A DNA stretch of 64,000 bases, from contig NZ_OY764190.1 of assembly GCF_963668215.1 (NCBI RefSeq), positions 3,844,001 to 3,908,000 on the forward strand. The letters are read 5' to 3'. The DNA is from an uncultured Desulfosarcina sp. GTDB taxonomy: Bacteria; Desulfobacterota; Desulfobacteria; Desulfobacterales; Desulfosarcinaceae. Position numbers and translations under genes: made by a program. Below, piece after piece: positions 34,197 to 43,539 of this stretch (the stretch's first letter is position 1; every line of letters begins with the position of its first letter). The notes under the pieces are model-generated. The model searched no databases. It was not told where the DNA came from and worked only from the letters and a program-made list of their open reading frames with translations.

Positions 34197-34315
34197 CTTA
34201 TAAAGTTATGGACATCTATCTATAGGGACAGCCCGTCTTACGGCGTGTGGTCGAGCATCGGCGTGCAATGAAGTGAAGGCGTGTCAGGAGAATATCCTCC
34301 GGCACGCCTTTTTTT
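34197..34315 (+). ncRNA. Candidate small RNA or leader RNA
   Basis: About 120 nt between a consensus promoter and a strong terminator, with no convincing ORF. It could be an independent small RNA or a terminator-controlled leader of the AraC gene that begins 60 bp later. No known RNA family was recognised; this rests only on promoter and terminator. Confidence 0.35.
34277..34315 (+). terminator. Intrinsic terminator
   Basis: AGGCGTGTCAGGAG pairs with CTCCGGCACGCCT across a short loop and is followed by seven T. A start at 34273 for the AraC gene would place this hairpin inside the coding region, which argues for a later start. Confidence 0.8.
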
Positions 34316-34377
34316 ATCCGATGGACGGGGAGATCGTGACGGAGTTGGCCAAACAGCGCAACCTTGAGGCAATCAAA

Positions 34378-35364
34378 ATGGCAGATGACCAAACCTCCAA
34401 AACGAATCCCGTCGTCAGCAGCCCCTTGCCCTTAAAAGACACGCGGGCAATCCTTTCCCAGGGGAGCAGTTGGGCGTATCGCATTCAGGACGGATTCTGG
34501 GTCAGCCGTCTGGATATCGAATCCGGCAAAAATCTCAGGCTGGAATACGAGAAAGATCAGCCTGCCTTGAATTTCGGCTTCATCTTGTCCGGAAATTATA
34601 TCAATTGCTTCAAGGCTCCCGGCCTCAACGGAAAAGAATTCTCAAATCATGCGGGAACCAGCGGCATCTCATATCTCTCCCGTCAGGAAGGCGTGTTGGT
34701 CATTCCTGCCGGGACCCATGTCCACCTGGTTCACATCCATCTGTCCCTGCCGGTTTTTCATGATCTCTTCCATATGGAAGAAAATAGCGTTCCCCGGGGA
34801 CTTCAACCCATTTTAAACGGTCCGGTTGAACGGTCCTACGCATTCAGGGCCGGCATGTCCCCGGAGGTCCGGTCAGTTCTGGACCGGATGGTGAGAGGGC
34901 CTTTGCCCGGGGCCCCGGCCCGCCTGTTTTATCAGGGGATCGCTCTTGATCTGATCGCCGGACAGATTGCACGGGCCAATTCCTGCCTTCCCAATCGTAA
35001 AAAAATGAGTTGCGGCGACCAGGACCGGGTGATGCATGCCCGAGATCTCCTTACTCAGGATCTTGTCTCGCCGCCGTGCCTGAAGGAGCTCTCCAGAAAG
35101 GTCGGGATAAACATGAACAAACTCCAGCAGGGGTTTCATCGGTTATATGGTGTTTCGGTATTCAAATATCTGCAACACTACCGGATGCAGGAGGCCAATC
35201 GGCTCTTCCATGAAACCGATATGAATGTCAGCCAGGCAGCCGCCGCTGTGGGTTATACCAATATCAGCCATTTCAGCAGTGCCTATAAGAAGCATTTTAA
35301 CATCCTTCCCAAGAAACACATTCTGGGCATCAGGGACTTTTTAACCGTGATGCCTGAATCTTGA
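34378..35364 (+). CDS. AraC-family transcriptional regulator
   Basis: 328 residues from ATG 34378, chosen because the frame from 34273 contains a terminator and 34321 lacks a ribosome site; TTGAGG precedes 34378. The N-terminal ligand domain is of the PchR type. The C-terminus has two HTH motifs: CLKELSRKVGINMNKLQQGF and MNVSQAAAAVGYTNISHFSS, then KKHFNILP. PchR-like proteins activate receptor genes when the ferric siderophore is bound; the upstream TonB receptor is the obvious target. Confidence 0.87.
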   Translation: MADDQTSKTNPVVSSPLPLKDTRAILSQGSSWAYRIQDGFWVSRLDIESGKNLRLEYEKDQPALNFGFILSGNYINCFKAPGLNGKEFSNHAGTSGISYLSRQEGVLVIPAGTHVHLVHIHLSLPVFHDLFHMEENSVPRGLQPILNGPVERSYAFRAGMSPEVRSVLDRMVRGPLPGAPARLFYQGIALDLIAGQIARANSCLPNRKKMSCGDQDRVMHARDLLTQDLVSPPCLKELSRKVGINMNKLQQGFHRLYGVSVFKYLQHYRMQEANRLFHETDMNVSQAAAAVGYTNISHFSSAYKKHFNILPKKHILGIRDFLTVMPES

Positions 35365-35434
35365 AAATCGGACATAGTGAAAAAAGCTGAGTCGGACTGG
35401 CTTACCGCGACAATCAATGCGGCCCATTGAATAC

Positions 35435-35461
35435 GGAAGGGACCAATAAATGGTCCCTTCC
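35435..35461. terminator. Perfect 11-bp stem-loop between convergent genes
   Basis: GGAAGGGACCA, a 5-nt loop and TGGTCCCTTCC. It lies between the convergent AraC and small exported protein genes. There is no T-run on either side, so termination would be weak or factor-assisted. Confidence 0.5.
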
Positions 35462-35549
35462 CATAGGGGTCAAGAATTTGGAGGTGCCAATGGTTGTAAA
35501 CCAATGAGCTTTCCTGTCCCTATGTTGAAAGAAGCGCACCCTTTCTCTT

Positions 35550-35894
35550 CTACGGATTCTTCGCTATTTCGAAAAATTTATTGTTGAGAAAATATTGGAC
35601 TTGATAGCTTTTGTTTCCTATTTCGTGTTTGTCCATCTCATCGATCAGTTCCAATTTGTATTCACGCAGGTAAGCCGATTTCATTGTTGAAATCGCTGCG
35701 AGCTTGCGCAATTCATTGGATCCCGAGTTCCGGTATGCCTTTTTGCAATCGCATTTTTCGATCATCGTATTCAGATGCATCTCATAGCCGTCTTGGTAAG
35801 TTTCGTCGCGGACATTTTCTTCGGCATGGATCGTATTGACGGGTAACATCAGGAGTGCTGCAACCAAAACAAATTGACGTCCTGTTTTCGACAT
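35550..35894 (-). CDS. Small exported protein of unknown function
   Basis: 114 residues with a clear signal peptide (about 1-24, core VLVAALLMLPVN, cleavage near HA-EE). The mature part is charged and helical, with CDCKKAYR near the middle; the two cysteines could form a disulfide or bind metal. An AAAGGAGGTGG site precedes ATG 35894. No family recognised. Confidence 0.65.
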   Translation of the reverse strand: MSKTGRQFVLVAALLMLPVNTIHAEENVRDETYQDGYEMHLNTMIEKCDCKKAYRNSGSNELRKLAAISTMKSAYLREYKLELIDEMDKHEIGNKSYQVQYFLNNKFFEIAKNP

Positions 35895-36117
35895 AAGCCA
35901 CCTCCTTTCACGATCTCGGTTTGGATGGAATTGATGATGTGGAGCGTACTGCGGAAACCCGAAGGTCCATTAAGTAATGGCAAAGGTGGGCTTACAGATC
36001 ACTTACGGATGGCAATTTTTTACATTGCGTCTTAAAAAAAATTGCATGGCTGCAAACGTTGACGATTTGTAGGCGATAATGAAGTATTGGATTTCCCCCG
36101 AATTAGTGGACACCGAG

Positions 36118-36981
36118 TTAAGCCGCAAAGGGGAAATTTTCGTATTCTTGCGGCGTTGCATAATCAAGCACAGAGTGACGTCTTTTTCGATTGTAGAAGA
36201 TTTCGATATAGTAAAATAGGCTGCTGATCGCTTCTGACCGGCTGAGGTACCGGTGATGATTCACCCACTCGGTTTTCAGCAGGCGGAAGAAACTTTCCGC
36301 AACCGCGTTGTCATAGCAGTTTCCCTTGCGGCTCATGCTGCAAATCATCTGATGTTTAGTGAGCAGTTTCTGGTAATCTCCAGAAGCGTACTGGCTGCCC
36401 CGATCTGAGTGGTGCATTAATCCCGGGTCAGGGCGTCGATGATCCAGCGCCATTTGCAACGCATCGATGGTCAATTGTCGGGTCATCCGGGGTGAGGCGG
36501 ACCAGCCGACCACCTTGCGGTTGAACAGATCAATCAGAACGGCCAGATACACCCACCCTTCCTGGGTATGAATGTAGGTGATATCGCCGACCCAGGTGCG
36601 GTCCGGAGCATCTACGGTGAACTCCTGATTCAACAGGTTGGGAGCCACCGGCAGGTTGTGCCGGGAGTTGGTCGTGACTTTGAATTTCTTTTTTGTACGA
36701 GACCGGATGCCAGCTTCACGCATTATCCGGGCTACGCGGTTTTTGCCACAACGAATGCCTTCGTCGGTAAGATCCCGGTGAATTTTGGGCGACCCGTAAA
36801 TACCGTGGCTGGCGGCGTGAAGGACACGTATTCTATTCTCTAAAGCCCGGTTTTCGATGATCCGGCGGCTCTCCGGTCGATTGAGCCAGGCGTAAAATCC
36901 AGAGGGGGAGACATTAAGCAACGCACACATGCGGCCTACCTTGAACGTCTCCCGGTGGTCAGAGATGAATTGAAATTTCAT
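36118..36981 (-). CDS. IS3 transposase OrfB (catalytic part)
   Basis: 287 residues. HTH_21-type N-terminal region (IYGSPKIHRDLTDEG), then the integrase core with D in TWVGDITYI, D in HHSDRGSQYAS and E in NAVAESFFRLLK. The ATG overlaps the orfA stop as ATGA, so it can be made by coupling or fused by frameshifting. Confidence 0.93.
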   Translation of the reverse strand: MKFQFISDHRETFKVGRMCALLNVSPSGFYAWLNRPESRRIIENRALENRIRVLHAASHGIYGSPKIHRDLTDEGIRCGKNRVARIMREAGIRSRTKKKFKVTTNSRHNLPVAPNLLNQEFTVDAPDRTWVGDITYIHTQEGWVYLAVLIDLFNRKVVGWSASPRMTRQLTIDALQMALDHRRPDPGLMHHSDRGSQYASGDYQKLLTKHQMICSMSRKGNCYDNAVAESFFRLLKTEWVNHHRYLSRSEAISSLFYYIEIFYNRKRRHSVLDYATPQEYENFPFAA

Positions 36982-37277
36982 TTCTGATCCTCCGCAAAGT
37001 AGGCCAGTGCTTTTTTTAAGATGTCACGTTCCTCTTTTACCCGCTCCAGTTCCTTTTGGAGATTGCGAACTTCCTGGTCATCAGCTTTTTGCCGCCCTTT
37101 ACCGGGAAAGGCATTTTGGGGATCATCGGCCAACTGCATTTTCCAGCGGCGCAGGACACTGTATTCGACACCCAGATTCCGGGAGGCTTCGGCAACGCTG
37201 TATCCCTTGTCGGTGATCAGTGCCACGGCCTCCTTCTTAAATTCACGGTTGTAAGTCTTTCGTTTTTTCTTTGACAA
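36978..37277 (-). CDS. IS3 transposase OrfA (HTH part)
   Basis: 99 residues. HTH of the IS3/IS911 type (YNREFKKEAVALITDKG, EASRNLGVEYSVLRRWK) and a C-terminal leucine zipper (EVRNLQKELERVKEERDILK). An AGGAGGTGTTCC site precedes the start. It recognises the IS ends and pairs with OrfB. Confidence 0.92.
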   Translation of the reverse strand: MSKKKRKTYNREFKKEAVALITDKGYSVAEASRNLGVEYSVLRRWKMQLADDPQNAFPGKGRQKADDQEVRNLQKELERVKEERDILKKALAYFAEDQK

Positions 37278-37371
37278 TGGAACACCTCCTGTTGCCCGTA
37301 TACATTGGGCTTTCCGAGGTGTCCACTAAATTGGGGTAAATCCAGTATTGCAGAAAAGATGGAAAGCCGTT

Positions 37372-40300
37372 TTACTTTTTTGGGTTGGATTTTGACCGTT
37401 CCGTTTGCAGTTTATTGAAAAGGGCCATGGTGTCGTCTGCCGGCAGTAACCCCCTTTTGGACAACACGTGTCGGCAGCGGTTGGAAACCAGTTTTGCCTC
37501 GGCCAAACGGCCCTGGTCGTAGAGCAACGCCATCAATTCCCGATAAAAGGGCTCGACCGTATCGTCGATGGCCAGCGATCGCTGAAACAGGTCCTTCGAT
37601 CGTTCGATCCGGTTGTTTTCCATGTACCATTGGCCTGTAGTCAAAACTGCATCCATCCACGCGTTTCTCAGTCGTTGGGCATACCAGATTCCCGATTCGC
37701 TATCGTCATGTTCTCCGGAAAAAGGACCGGCATATAGATCAATTGCACGGGACAGCATATCGATCCGGCTTTCGAGGTCCCGATCCGATTTCGCCTTGTC
37801 GAACATGGCTTCGAAATGCCAGGCATCGACCCAGCACAGTTCCGGATTGAGGGACAGGCGGCCATGTTTCAAAACGATGCTGTCGTCTCGGCCCAACAAC
37901 TTTCGCAGACGGTGCAGTGTCGTGTTGATGTTTTGAACTGCCCGGTCGCCATCCGCCTCCGGCCAGAGGCGATCCATCACCGCCTCGCGATCAATGCTTC
38001 CGCCATTTTTACATACCAGCAGCTTCAACAGTTCCAGAGGCTTTTTGGGTGTCTTCCCCGAGATGGCAAGGCGTTCATCGTCGAGAAAAATATCGAAACG
38101 CCCCAGGGTAACCAGCTTGATCGGCCATGGCCATTTTTCGCCAATGAGATCTGCCGGGGAAGGCACCAGTTGGAACCGGTGGATCATTGCGGTTGCCGTA
38201 TCCGTCTCGATATCCGCGCCAATCGCTTCGGAAAGCAGGTTGGCCAAGCGTTCACGACTGAGGCCCAACGGCATCATGATTCCATTCTGAGCCGCATCCG
38301 AGAGGGCTGCTTTTAAATGGGCGATCATTTCCGCTTTACGGTTTTGCGCTAACGCGCAGTCCGCGAGAACAAGCTCCTTTAAAAAGAAGACATGCCCGGT
38401 ATGTTGCGACACATTGATCCGTGAAATACAATCGATGGCTTCAATCGCCTTTTTGAAGTCATTTTGCACGATGAAAAAGGTTGCCTCCAATACACGACTC
38501 AACCCCATGGGATTCGGCGTACCAGCGTAGTCGGCAATTTTTCTGCACTCATCCAGGTGAAACCGGCAGAGGGAGAAATCCTTGGTAAGAAGTGCAGCCA
38601 GTGCCATAGTGTAATGATATTGTCCCGAGTCCCAGACGGCACTGGGTGACAACAGGCGCTCCATCCCTTCCAAATGTTCTTGTAACAGCCGGGCGTCGCC
38701 AGTCAGAACACCCTTGTATGATGCCCAGCCATGCACGTTAAAATCGTAGACACGGATGCCGGACTTTTCGGAAAGCGCAAAGTATTGCTCAATTGCTTGT
38801 CGGGCGCTGTCCCAATCCCCGACCATGATGGAATAAAAACTGCTGACGGCAAGGAAGTTCACTTTCGCCACGGGTGGTGCATCCGGGTGCATCATCAGCG
38901 GTTTGGAAAGCTTCAGCAAAATGCCCATGCGGTTCGTTTGCCCCATCCAGACATAGGACATACTCAGATAGGATCCGAGTGCGTCCAGCACCTGATTGTC
39001 GGTACAGAGCGTTAACAGGTGTTCGCAGCGCTGCTGGATGCGGAAAAACTCCGGGTGCCCCAAATTGCGTAACGAAAGTGAGAAAAGGAAGGATGCGTAA
39101 AAGCGGCCGAGGATATCGGGTCCCATATTTTCGGGGATCAACGTTTCCAAATGCTGCCCTTCACCGATCCACCGATCCAAATCCTCGAAGGTATCTCTTG
39201 CCATCAGAAATACCTGAATCAGGGCCGACCAGCTGAATACCCGTCCCAACAGGTCCTCACCGGCAACAAATGCCTCGTATGCCTGAATGAAAAGCGCCTT
39301 CCCTTCCACGGGGTGAATGTGCGCTAAACAAACCCCCTTCCAGAAAAGGAGCCAGGGGTAGGCATGCATTCGATCGTCTGGGAAACCATCTATCCATCGG
39401 TTTAACGTATTGGTTCGTCCCTGAGCCACCAGCACTGGTGCCTGGGAGAGAATATACTCGGCCATCGATTGGAAATTTTCGGCTTTGTGGTACAGGCTGA
39501 CGGCCTCCCTTCCCAAGCCCTGTTCCGCCATGATCTCAGCCCCACGGTTCATGATTTCCTTCAAGGCATCGGGGCCAATCAATCGTGAGGCCATCTGTAT
39601 CAGGAAATCGCGGAACAACGGATGGTACTGATATCCGGGCGGTTCCGCCTGCCGTTGTTCCAGGAAAAAGTTTCGATGCTGCAGACGTGCGATGATCGCT
39701 TTCGCGTCCATTGAGGTCAACCGTTGCGCCGTCTCGGCTGTCATGTGGGGCAGGACCGCAGTCTGGCACAGAAACTGTTGGGTCAGGGAATCGCAATTTT
39801 TAAACACCTCGGCGGCGAAATAATCGAAAACGCTGGTCGGCTGAATTTCAGCCAGTCGATTTTGCGATTCCGGGTTAAAAGATGAATGCAGGGACAGCAA
39901 AATCAGGCCAGCCATCCATCCTTTAGTGAGACGATGAACCTCGGCGATCGCTTTTTCCGACCAATCACAGTCCAGAACCCGCTTTAACCGCCGGCATTCG
40001 TCTATCGATAAAGCCAGATCCCTGCCTCCAATCATTTTCAATACCTGGTTGGCACGAAGCCGGGCCATGCTCGGCCATGGATTGTGACGACTGATTACCA
40101 CCAGCTTGAATTCCGACGGAATACTCGCGATGATGCTGGCCAATCGTTGAGCCAGCGATGAATTGTTTTGAATTTCTTGAAAATTGTCCAGAACAAGCCA
40201 TCTCGGCGGCTGTAGTCGCTGAAAAAGTCTTTCAAAATAGGTAGCGACAAACGTATCGACACCCGTCGAATATTCCGGTGTCAGCAGTGGCAGGGGTGGA

Positions 40301-40566
40301 TTTTTGGGGTTGAGAAGCGGTGCCGCCGCCTGGTTGAGATAATAAAAGAAGTTGGAGATATCGTTGTCTCCGGGATCGATTTGATACCAACTTGCAGGGA
40401 TCCGCTTTTCACTCAGATAACTGGCAATCAGGGATGTCTTTCCCGAACCGGCGGGTCCCGCGAGCCAGATCGCCGATTCGTTATCGGCTTTATCCAGGCG
40501 CTTGAACAGCCGTTTGCGGATCAGTAAATTCTTCTTAAGCTTTGGAGCCGTGACCTTGGTTAGCAT
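37372..40566 (-). CDS. Large ATP-binding regulator with C-terminal BTAD (MalT/SARP-like)
   Basis: 1064 residues. N-terminal STAND-type NTPase: Walker A GPAGSGKTSLIAS (about 39-51) and WLVLDNFQEIQ as Walker B. A long TPR-like helical middle (about 330-820) follows. The C-terminus (about 830-1060) is a winged helix (LVTLGRFDIFLDDERLAISG and KPLELLKLLVC) with a bacterial transcriptional activation domain (LHRLRKLLG, then a TPR bundle). Such proteins integrate a ligand and ATP and then activate promoters. No dedicated target is evident nearby; the gene lies between an IS3 element and an aminotransferase. Confidence 0.85.
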   Translation of the reverse strand: MLTKVTAPKLKKNLLIRKRLFKRLDKADNESAIWLAGPAGSGKTSLIASYLSEKRIPASWYQIDPGDNDISNFFYYLNQAAAPLLNPKNPPLPLLTPEYSTGVDTFVATYFERLFQRLQPPRWLVLDNFQEIQNNSSLAQRLASIIASIPSEFKLVVISRHNPWPSMARLRANQVLKMIGGRDLALSIDECRRLKRVLDCDWSEKAIAEVHRLTKGWMAGLILLSLHSSFNPESQNRLAEIQPTSVFDYFAAEVFKNCDSLTQQFLCQTAVLPHMTAETAQRLTSMDAKAIIARLQHRNFFLEQRQAEPPGYQYHPLFRDFLIQMASRLIGPDALKEIMNRGAEIMAEQGLGREAVSLYHKAENFQSMAEYILSQAPVLVAQGRTNTLNRWIDGFPDDRMHAYPWLLFWKGVCLAHIHPVEGKALFIQAYEAFVAGEDLLGRVFSWSALIQVFLMARDTFEDLDRWIGEGQHLETLIPENMGPDILGRFYASFLFSLSLRNLGHPEFFRIQQRCEHLLTLCTDNQVLDALGSYLSMSYVWMGQTNRMGILLKLSKPLMMHPDAPPVAKVNFLAVSSFYSIMVGDWDSARQAIEQYFALSEKSGIRVYDFNVHGWASYKGVLTGDARLLQEHLEGMERLLSPSAVWDSGQYHYTMALAALLTKDFSLCRFHLDECRKIADYAGTPNPMGLSRVLEATFFIVQNDFKKAIEAIDCISRINVSQHTGHVFFLKELVLADCALAQNRKAEMIAHLKAALSDAAQNGIMMPLGLSRERLANLLSEAIGADIETDTATAMIHRFQLVPSPADLIGEKWPWPIKLVTLGRFDIFLDDERLAISGKTPKKPLELLKLLVCKNGGSIDREAVMDRLWPEADGDRAVQNINTTLHRLRKLLGRDDSIVLKHGRLSLNPELCWVDAWHFEAMFDKAKSDRDLESRIDMLSRAIDLYAGPFSGEHDDSESGIWYAQRLRNAWMDAVLTTGQWYMENNRIERSKDLFQRSLAIDDTVEPFYRELMALLYDQGRLAEAKLVSNRCRHVLSKRGLLPADDTMALFNKLQTERSKSNPKK

Positions 40567-40634
40567 GATTTTCGCCCGCCTGTTATTAAGGTTAGCGGCA
40601 ATTCACGGCATCGATTGTGATATTTTCCTTAAAC

Positions 40635-41801
40635 CTATAAAACTTTGCGGATGCCTCTGACGGCCTGGCTGATGCGCATATTGTTCTCGATCAGGGCGAA
40701 ACGAACATAGTCGTCGCCATATTCGCCGAAGCCCAGGCCCGGGGATACGGCCACCTGGGCCTCGCGGATGAGAAATTTGGAAAATTCCACCGACCCCATG
40801 GAAAGGTATTGATCCGGAATCTTGGCCCATACGAACATGGTGCCCTTGGGACTTTCGATTTCCCATCCGGCGCGGGAAAGCCCGGAAATCAACGCGTCAC
40901 GCCGGGATTTGTAGGTATCCCGGATTTCGGCCACACAATCCTGAGGGCCGTTCAGAGCAATGATGGAGGCGATCTGGATGGGCTGGAAAATGCCATAGTC
41001 CAGGTAGCTCTTGATGCGCTTTAAAGCAAAAATCGTTTCCGGGTTGCCCACGCAAAAGCCCACCCGCCACCCGGCCATGGAGTAGCTCTTGGACATGGAG
41101 AAAAACTCCACCCCCACATCCTTGGCGCCTTTGGCCTGCATGAAACTGGGCGCCTCGTAGCCGTCGAAGGTCAAATCGGCGTAGGCAAAATCATGGATGA
41201 CCATGATGTCGTTTTCCTTGGCGAAATCCACCACCCGCTGGAAAAAGTCCAGGTCCACCAGCTCGGTGGTGGGATTGTGGGGATAACTGAGCACCAGGAT
41301 CTTGGGGCGCGGCCAGGTCTGTTTGGTGGCCTGGATCAGGTTTTCGAAGAAATCCTGGTCCGGCCCCGCCGGTATGCCCCGCACGTCGCCACCGGAGATG
41401 ATGGAAGAGTAAGGGTGAATGGGATAAGTGGGATTGGGGGCGAACACCACGTCTCCGGGGCGGATGGTCACCAGGATCAGGTGGGACATACCCTCCTTGA
41501 CGCCGATGGTGACGATGGCTTCGGTTTCCGGATCGATGTCCACGTCGTACCGGCGCTTGTACCAGTCGCTGATGGCCAAGCGCAGTTTGGTAATCCCCAT
41601 GGAAGCCGAATAGCGATGGTTCCGGGGGTTCTGGGAGGCCTCGGTGAGCTTGTCGACAATATGCTGGGGCGTGCCGATATCCGGGTTGCCCATACCCAGA
41701 TCGATGATGTCTTCCCCGGCACGTCGGGCCTCCATCTTGATCTGATTGACGGTGGCAAATACATATGGCGGCAGACGATCCAGCCTGGCAAAACGCGTCA
41801 T
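40635..41801 (-). CDS. AlaC-like alanine aminotransferase (class I/II)
   Basis: 388 residues. PLP-dependent class I/II aminotransferase close to alanine transaminase AlaC and LL-diaminopimelate aminotransferases. Seen: DLGMGNPDIGTPQHI, the SYPHNPTTELVD asparagine region, HDFAYADLTFDG and the Schiff-base lysine in FSMSKSYSMAGWRVGF; the C-terminal arginine lies in DYVRFALIEN. It probably interconverts pyruvate/glutamate with alanine/2-oxoglutarate. The start ATG 41801 has AGGAAAC upstream. Confidence 0.85.
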   Translation of the reverse strand: MTRFARLDRLPPYVFATVNQIKMEARRAGEDIIDLGMGNPDIGTPQHIVDKLTEASQNPRNHRYSASMGITKLRLAISDWYKRRYDVDIDPETEAIVTIGVKEGMSHLILVTIRPGDVVFAPNPTYPIHPYSSIISGGDVRGIPAGPDQDFFENLIQATKQTWPRPKILVLSYPHNPTTELVDLDFFQRVVDFAKENDIMVIHDFAYADLTFDGYEAPSFMQAKGAKDVGVEFFSMSKSYSMAGWRVGFCVGNPETIFALKRIKSYLDYGIFQPIQIASIIALNGPQDCVAEIRDTYKSRRDALISGLSRAGWEIESPKGTMFVWAKIPDQYLSMGSVEFSKFLIREAQVAVSPGLGFGEYGDDYVRFALIENNMRISQAVRGIRKVL

Positions 41802-42115
41802 GGGACGTTTCCTTTTCTAATGGGTGTGCGGGGGGCGTTGCCGTCCACGGCCCGCTCCAGGGATCGGACCGGCCGTCGCAACGGTTGAAAACATATTGAA
41901 ATTAGAAGATAAATATTACAATTTGGTTGGTTTGTCAAAATGAAAGTCGCTTCCCGGGAGAGCCGAATTTGGATCGACCATAGAATGAAGGGATTCTCCT
42001 TTTCCCTTCAGCCTGCCCCTTTCCAACGCCCGAAATGGATTTGACTTTTGGGTGGCATCCGATTATTTTTACACCATCTTAACTTCCCAGTCCAACCAAT
42101 GCCAGGAGTGCCTGC
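41802..42115. other. Divergent intergenic region
   Basis: 314 bp between the leftward aminotransferase and rightward purM. It must hold both promoters, but I see no element strong enough to mark. No ORF or RNA structure recognised. Confidence 0.4.
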
Positions 42116-43162
42116 ATGAAGAAAAAGCTGACCTACGCCGATGCCGGCGTCGATATCGACAAAGCCGATCAACTTGTCGATACCATTAAAAAGATCGCAA
42201 AAAAAACCCGTAGAACCGGCGTCATGGGTGAAATCGGCGGATTCGGAGGACTGTTCTCGCTGAACACGAACAGCATGAAAAGCCCGGTACTTGTCAGCTC
42301 CACGGACGGGGTCGGCACCAAACTCAAGATCGCTTTTCTCATGGACCGCCATGATACGGTGGGGATCGACCTGGTGGCCATGTGCGTTAACGACATTGCC
42401 GTACAGGGCGCCCGGCCCCTGTTTTTTCTGGATTACCTGGCAACGGGGAAGCTGAAGACCGGTACGGTGACCCAAATCGTCAAAGGCGTCGGCGAAGGCT
42501 GCCTTCAGGCCAAGTGCGCCCTCATCGGCGGGGAGACCGCCGAGATGCCCGGCTTTTACCGGGACAACGAATACGACCTGGCCGGCTTCGCCGTGGGCAT
42601 CGTGGACAACAGCAAGATCGTCGACGGTTCCGAAATTCGCCCCGGCCAACAGCTTATCGGCATCGCTTCCAGCGGGCTGCACAGCAACGGCTATTCCCTC
42701 GTCCGCAAAATATGCTTCGAAGTGCTGGGCCTGGAAGTGGACAGCCATGTTTCCGAACTGGGCAAAACCATCGGGGAGGAGTTGATTACCCCGACCCGCA
42801 TCTATTCGGAAACCATCCAGTCCCTGGTCCGTGATCTGCCCATCCAGGGGTTGGCCCATATCACCGGCGGCGGCATCATGGACAACATCATCCGGGTGAT
42901 CCCCCAGGCCTGCGGCATCGCCATCAAAAAAGGCTCGTGGGAGATTCCGCCGATCTTTCCTTTCCTGCAGCAGGCGGGCAACGTGGAAGATAAAGAGATG
43001 ATGCGCACGTTCAACAACGGTATCGGCCTGGTGGCGGTGGTGCCCGAAGAAAGCGCCCAGGAGGTGCTCAACCGGCTGAACGGCAGCGGCGAGAAAGCGT
43101 GGGCCATCGGCGAGGTCACCAAAACCCGCAAGAATGCACGGAGCCGGGTGAAGATGGTGTAG
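42116..43162 (+). CDS. purM: Phosphoribosylformylglycinamidine cyclo-ligase (AIR synthetase)
   Basis: 348 residues, standard length. Catalyses ATP-dependent ring closure of FGAM to AIR, step five of purine synthesis. The N-terminal TYADAGVDIDKADQLVD, the ATP-binding STDGVGTKLKIA, CVNDIAVQGARPLFFLDY, GGETAEMPGFY and the C-terminal HITGGGIMDNI segments are all typical. Start ATG follows CAGGAGTGCCTGC. Confidence 0.95.
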   Translation: MKKKLTYADAGVDIDKADQLVDTIKKIAKKTRRTGVMGEIGGFGGLFSLNTNSMKSPVLVSSTDGVGTKLKIAFLMDRHDTVGIDLVAMCVNDIAVQGARPLFFLDYLATGKLKTGTVTQIVKGVGEGCLQAKCALIGGETAEMPGFYRDNEYDLAGFAVGIVDNSKIVDGSEIRPGQQLIGIASSGLHSNGYSLVRKICFEVLGLEVDSHVSELGKTIGEELITPTRIYSETIQSLVRDLPIQGLAHITGGGIMDNIIRVIPQACGIAIKKGSWEIPPIFPFLQQAGNVEDKEMMRTFNNGIGLVAVVPEESAQEVLNRLNGSGEKAWAIGEVTKTRKNARSRVKMV

Positions 43163-43539
43163 GCGGAGGACAGAGGGCGGAGGGCGGAAATCGGATATCA
43201 GATCTCTGACTTCCGACTTCTGACATCGGATCTCGGAGACTTGAACAATAAAACAAAAACCCGCATAAACCCATGCTGAAGAAACTCTTCAACTCGATTT
43301 CCCGCTTCTTCGAATGGATTGCCGAAGGGCAGAAAAAGCAGCCGATCTGCAAAACCTGAGCCCCCGGCATGCGACGCCCCGGTGCGGGGCCGCCAGGGCG
43401 GAAAAACGAGTAGGCCGGATCACCTGTTAATTTACCGGGGCAGCCCGACGAACCGGAACGGTTGGACCTGCATTCGCCGTTGCGGTTTTTTTATTGAACG
43501 AACAGAGGTGGGTGGCCGCCTCATAACACCAAGGCAACA
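43163..43539. other. Intergenic between purM and tsaD
   Basis: 377 bp. The first part has a purine-rich stretch (GGACAGAGGGCGGAGGGCGG) followed by an imperfect interspersed set of TCGGAT/TCTGAC/TTCCGA motifs (43184-43240) of the type seen in junk repeats of related genomes. A 28-codon ORF (43273-43359) is listed separately. Confidence 0.4.
43273..43359 (+). CDS. Candidate 28-residue small protein
   Basis: ATG 43273 to TGA 43359. It is an amphipathic, basic peptide (LFNSISRFFEWIAEGQKK, then CKT). The alternating hydrophobic face suggests membrane association. There is no good Shine-Dalgarno, so this rests on composition only. Confidence 0.3.
   Translation: MLKKLFNSISRFFEWIAEGQKKQPICKT

Larger units (their letters stand above)
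36088..37344 (-). mobile_element. IS3-family element
   Basis: 1257 bp. Ends read inward as TGGATTTCCCCCGAATTAGT and TGGATTTACCCCAATTTAGT, followed by GGACACC. It is flanked by a 4-bp duplication GTAT (36084-36087 and 37345-37348). Two leftward ORFs, orfA then orfB, overlap by 4 bp. Confidence 0.92.

Noticed and set aside
34273..34377. N-terminal extension of the AraC gene
   Set aside because: It would translate through an intrinsic terminator hairpin and T-run; ATG 34378 has a better ribosome site.
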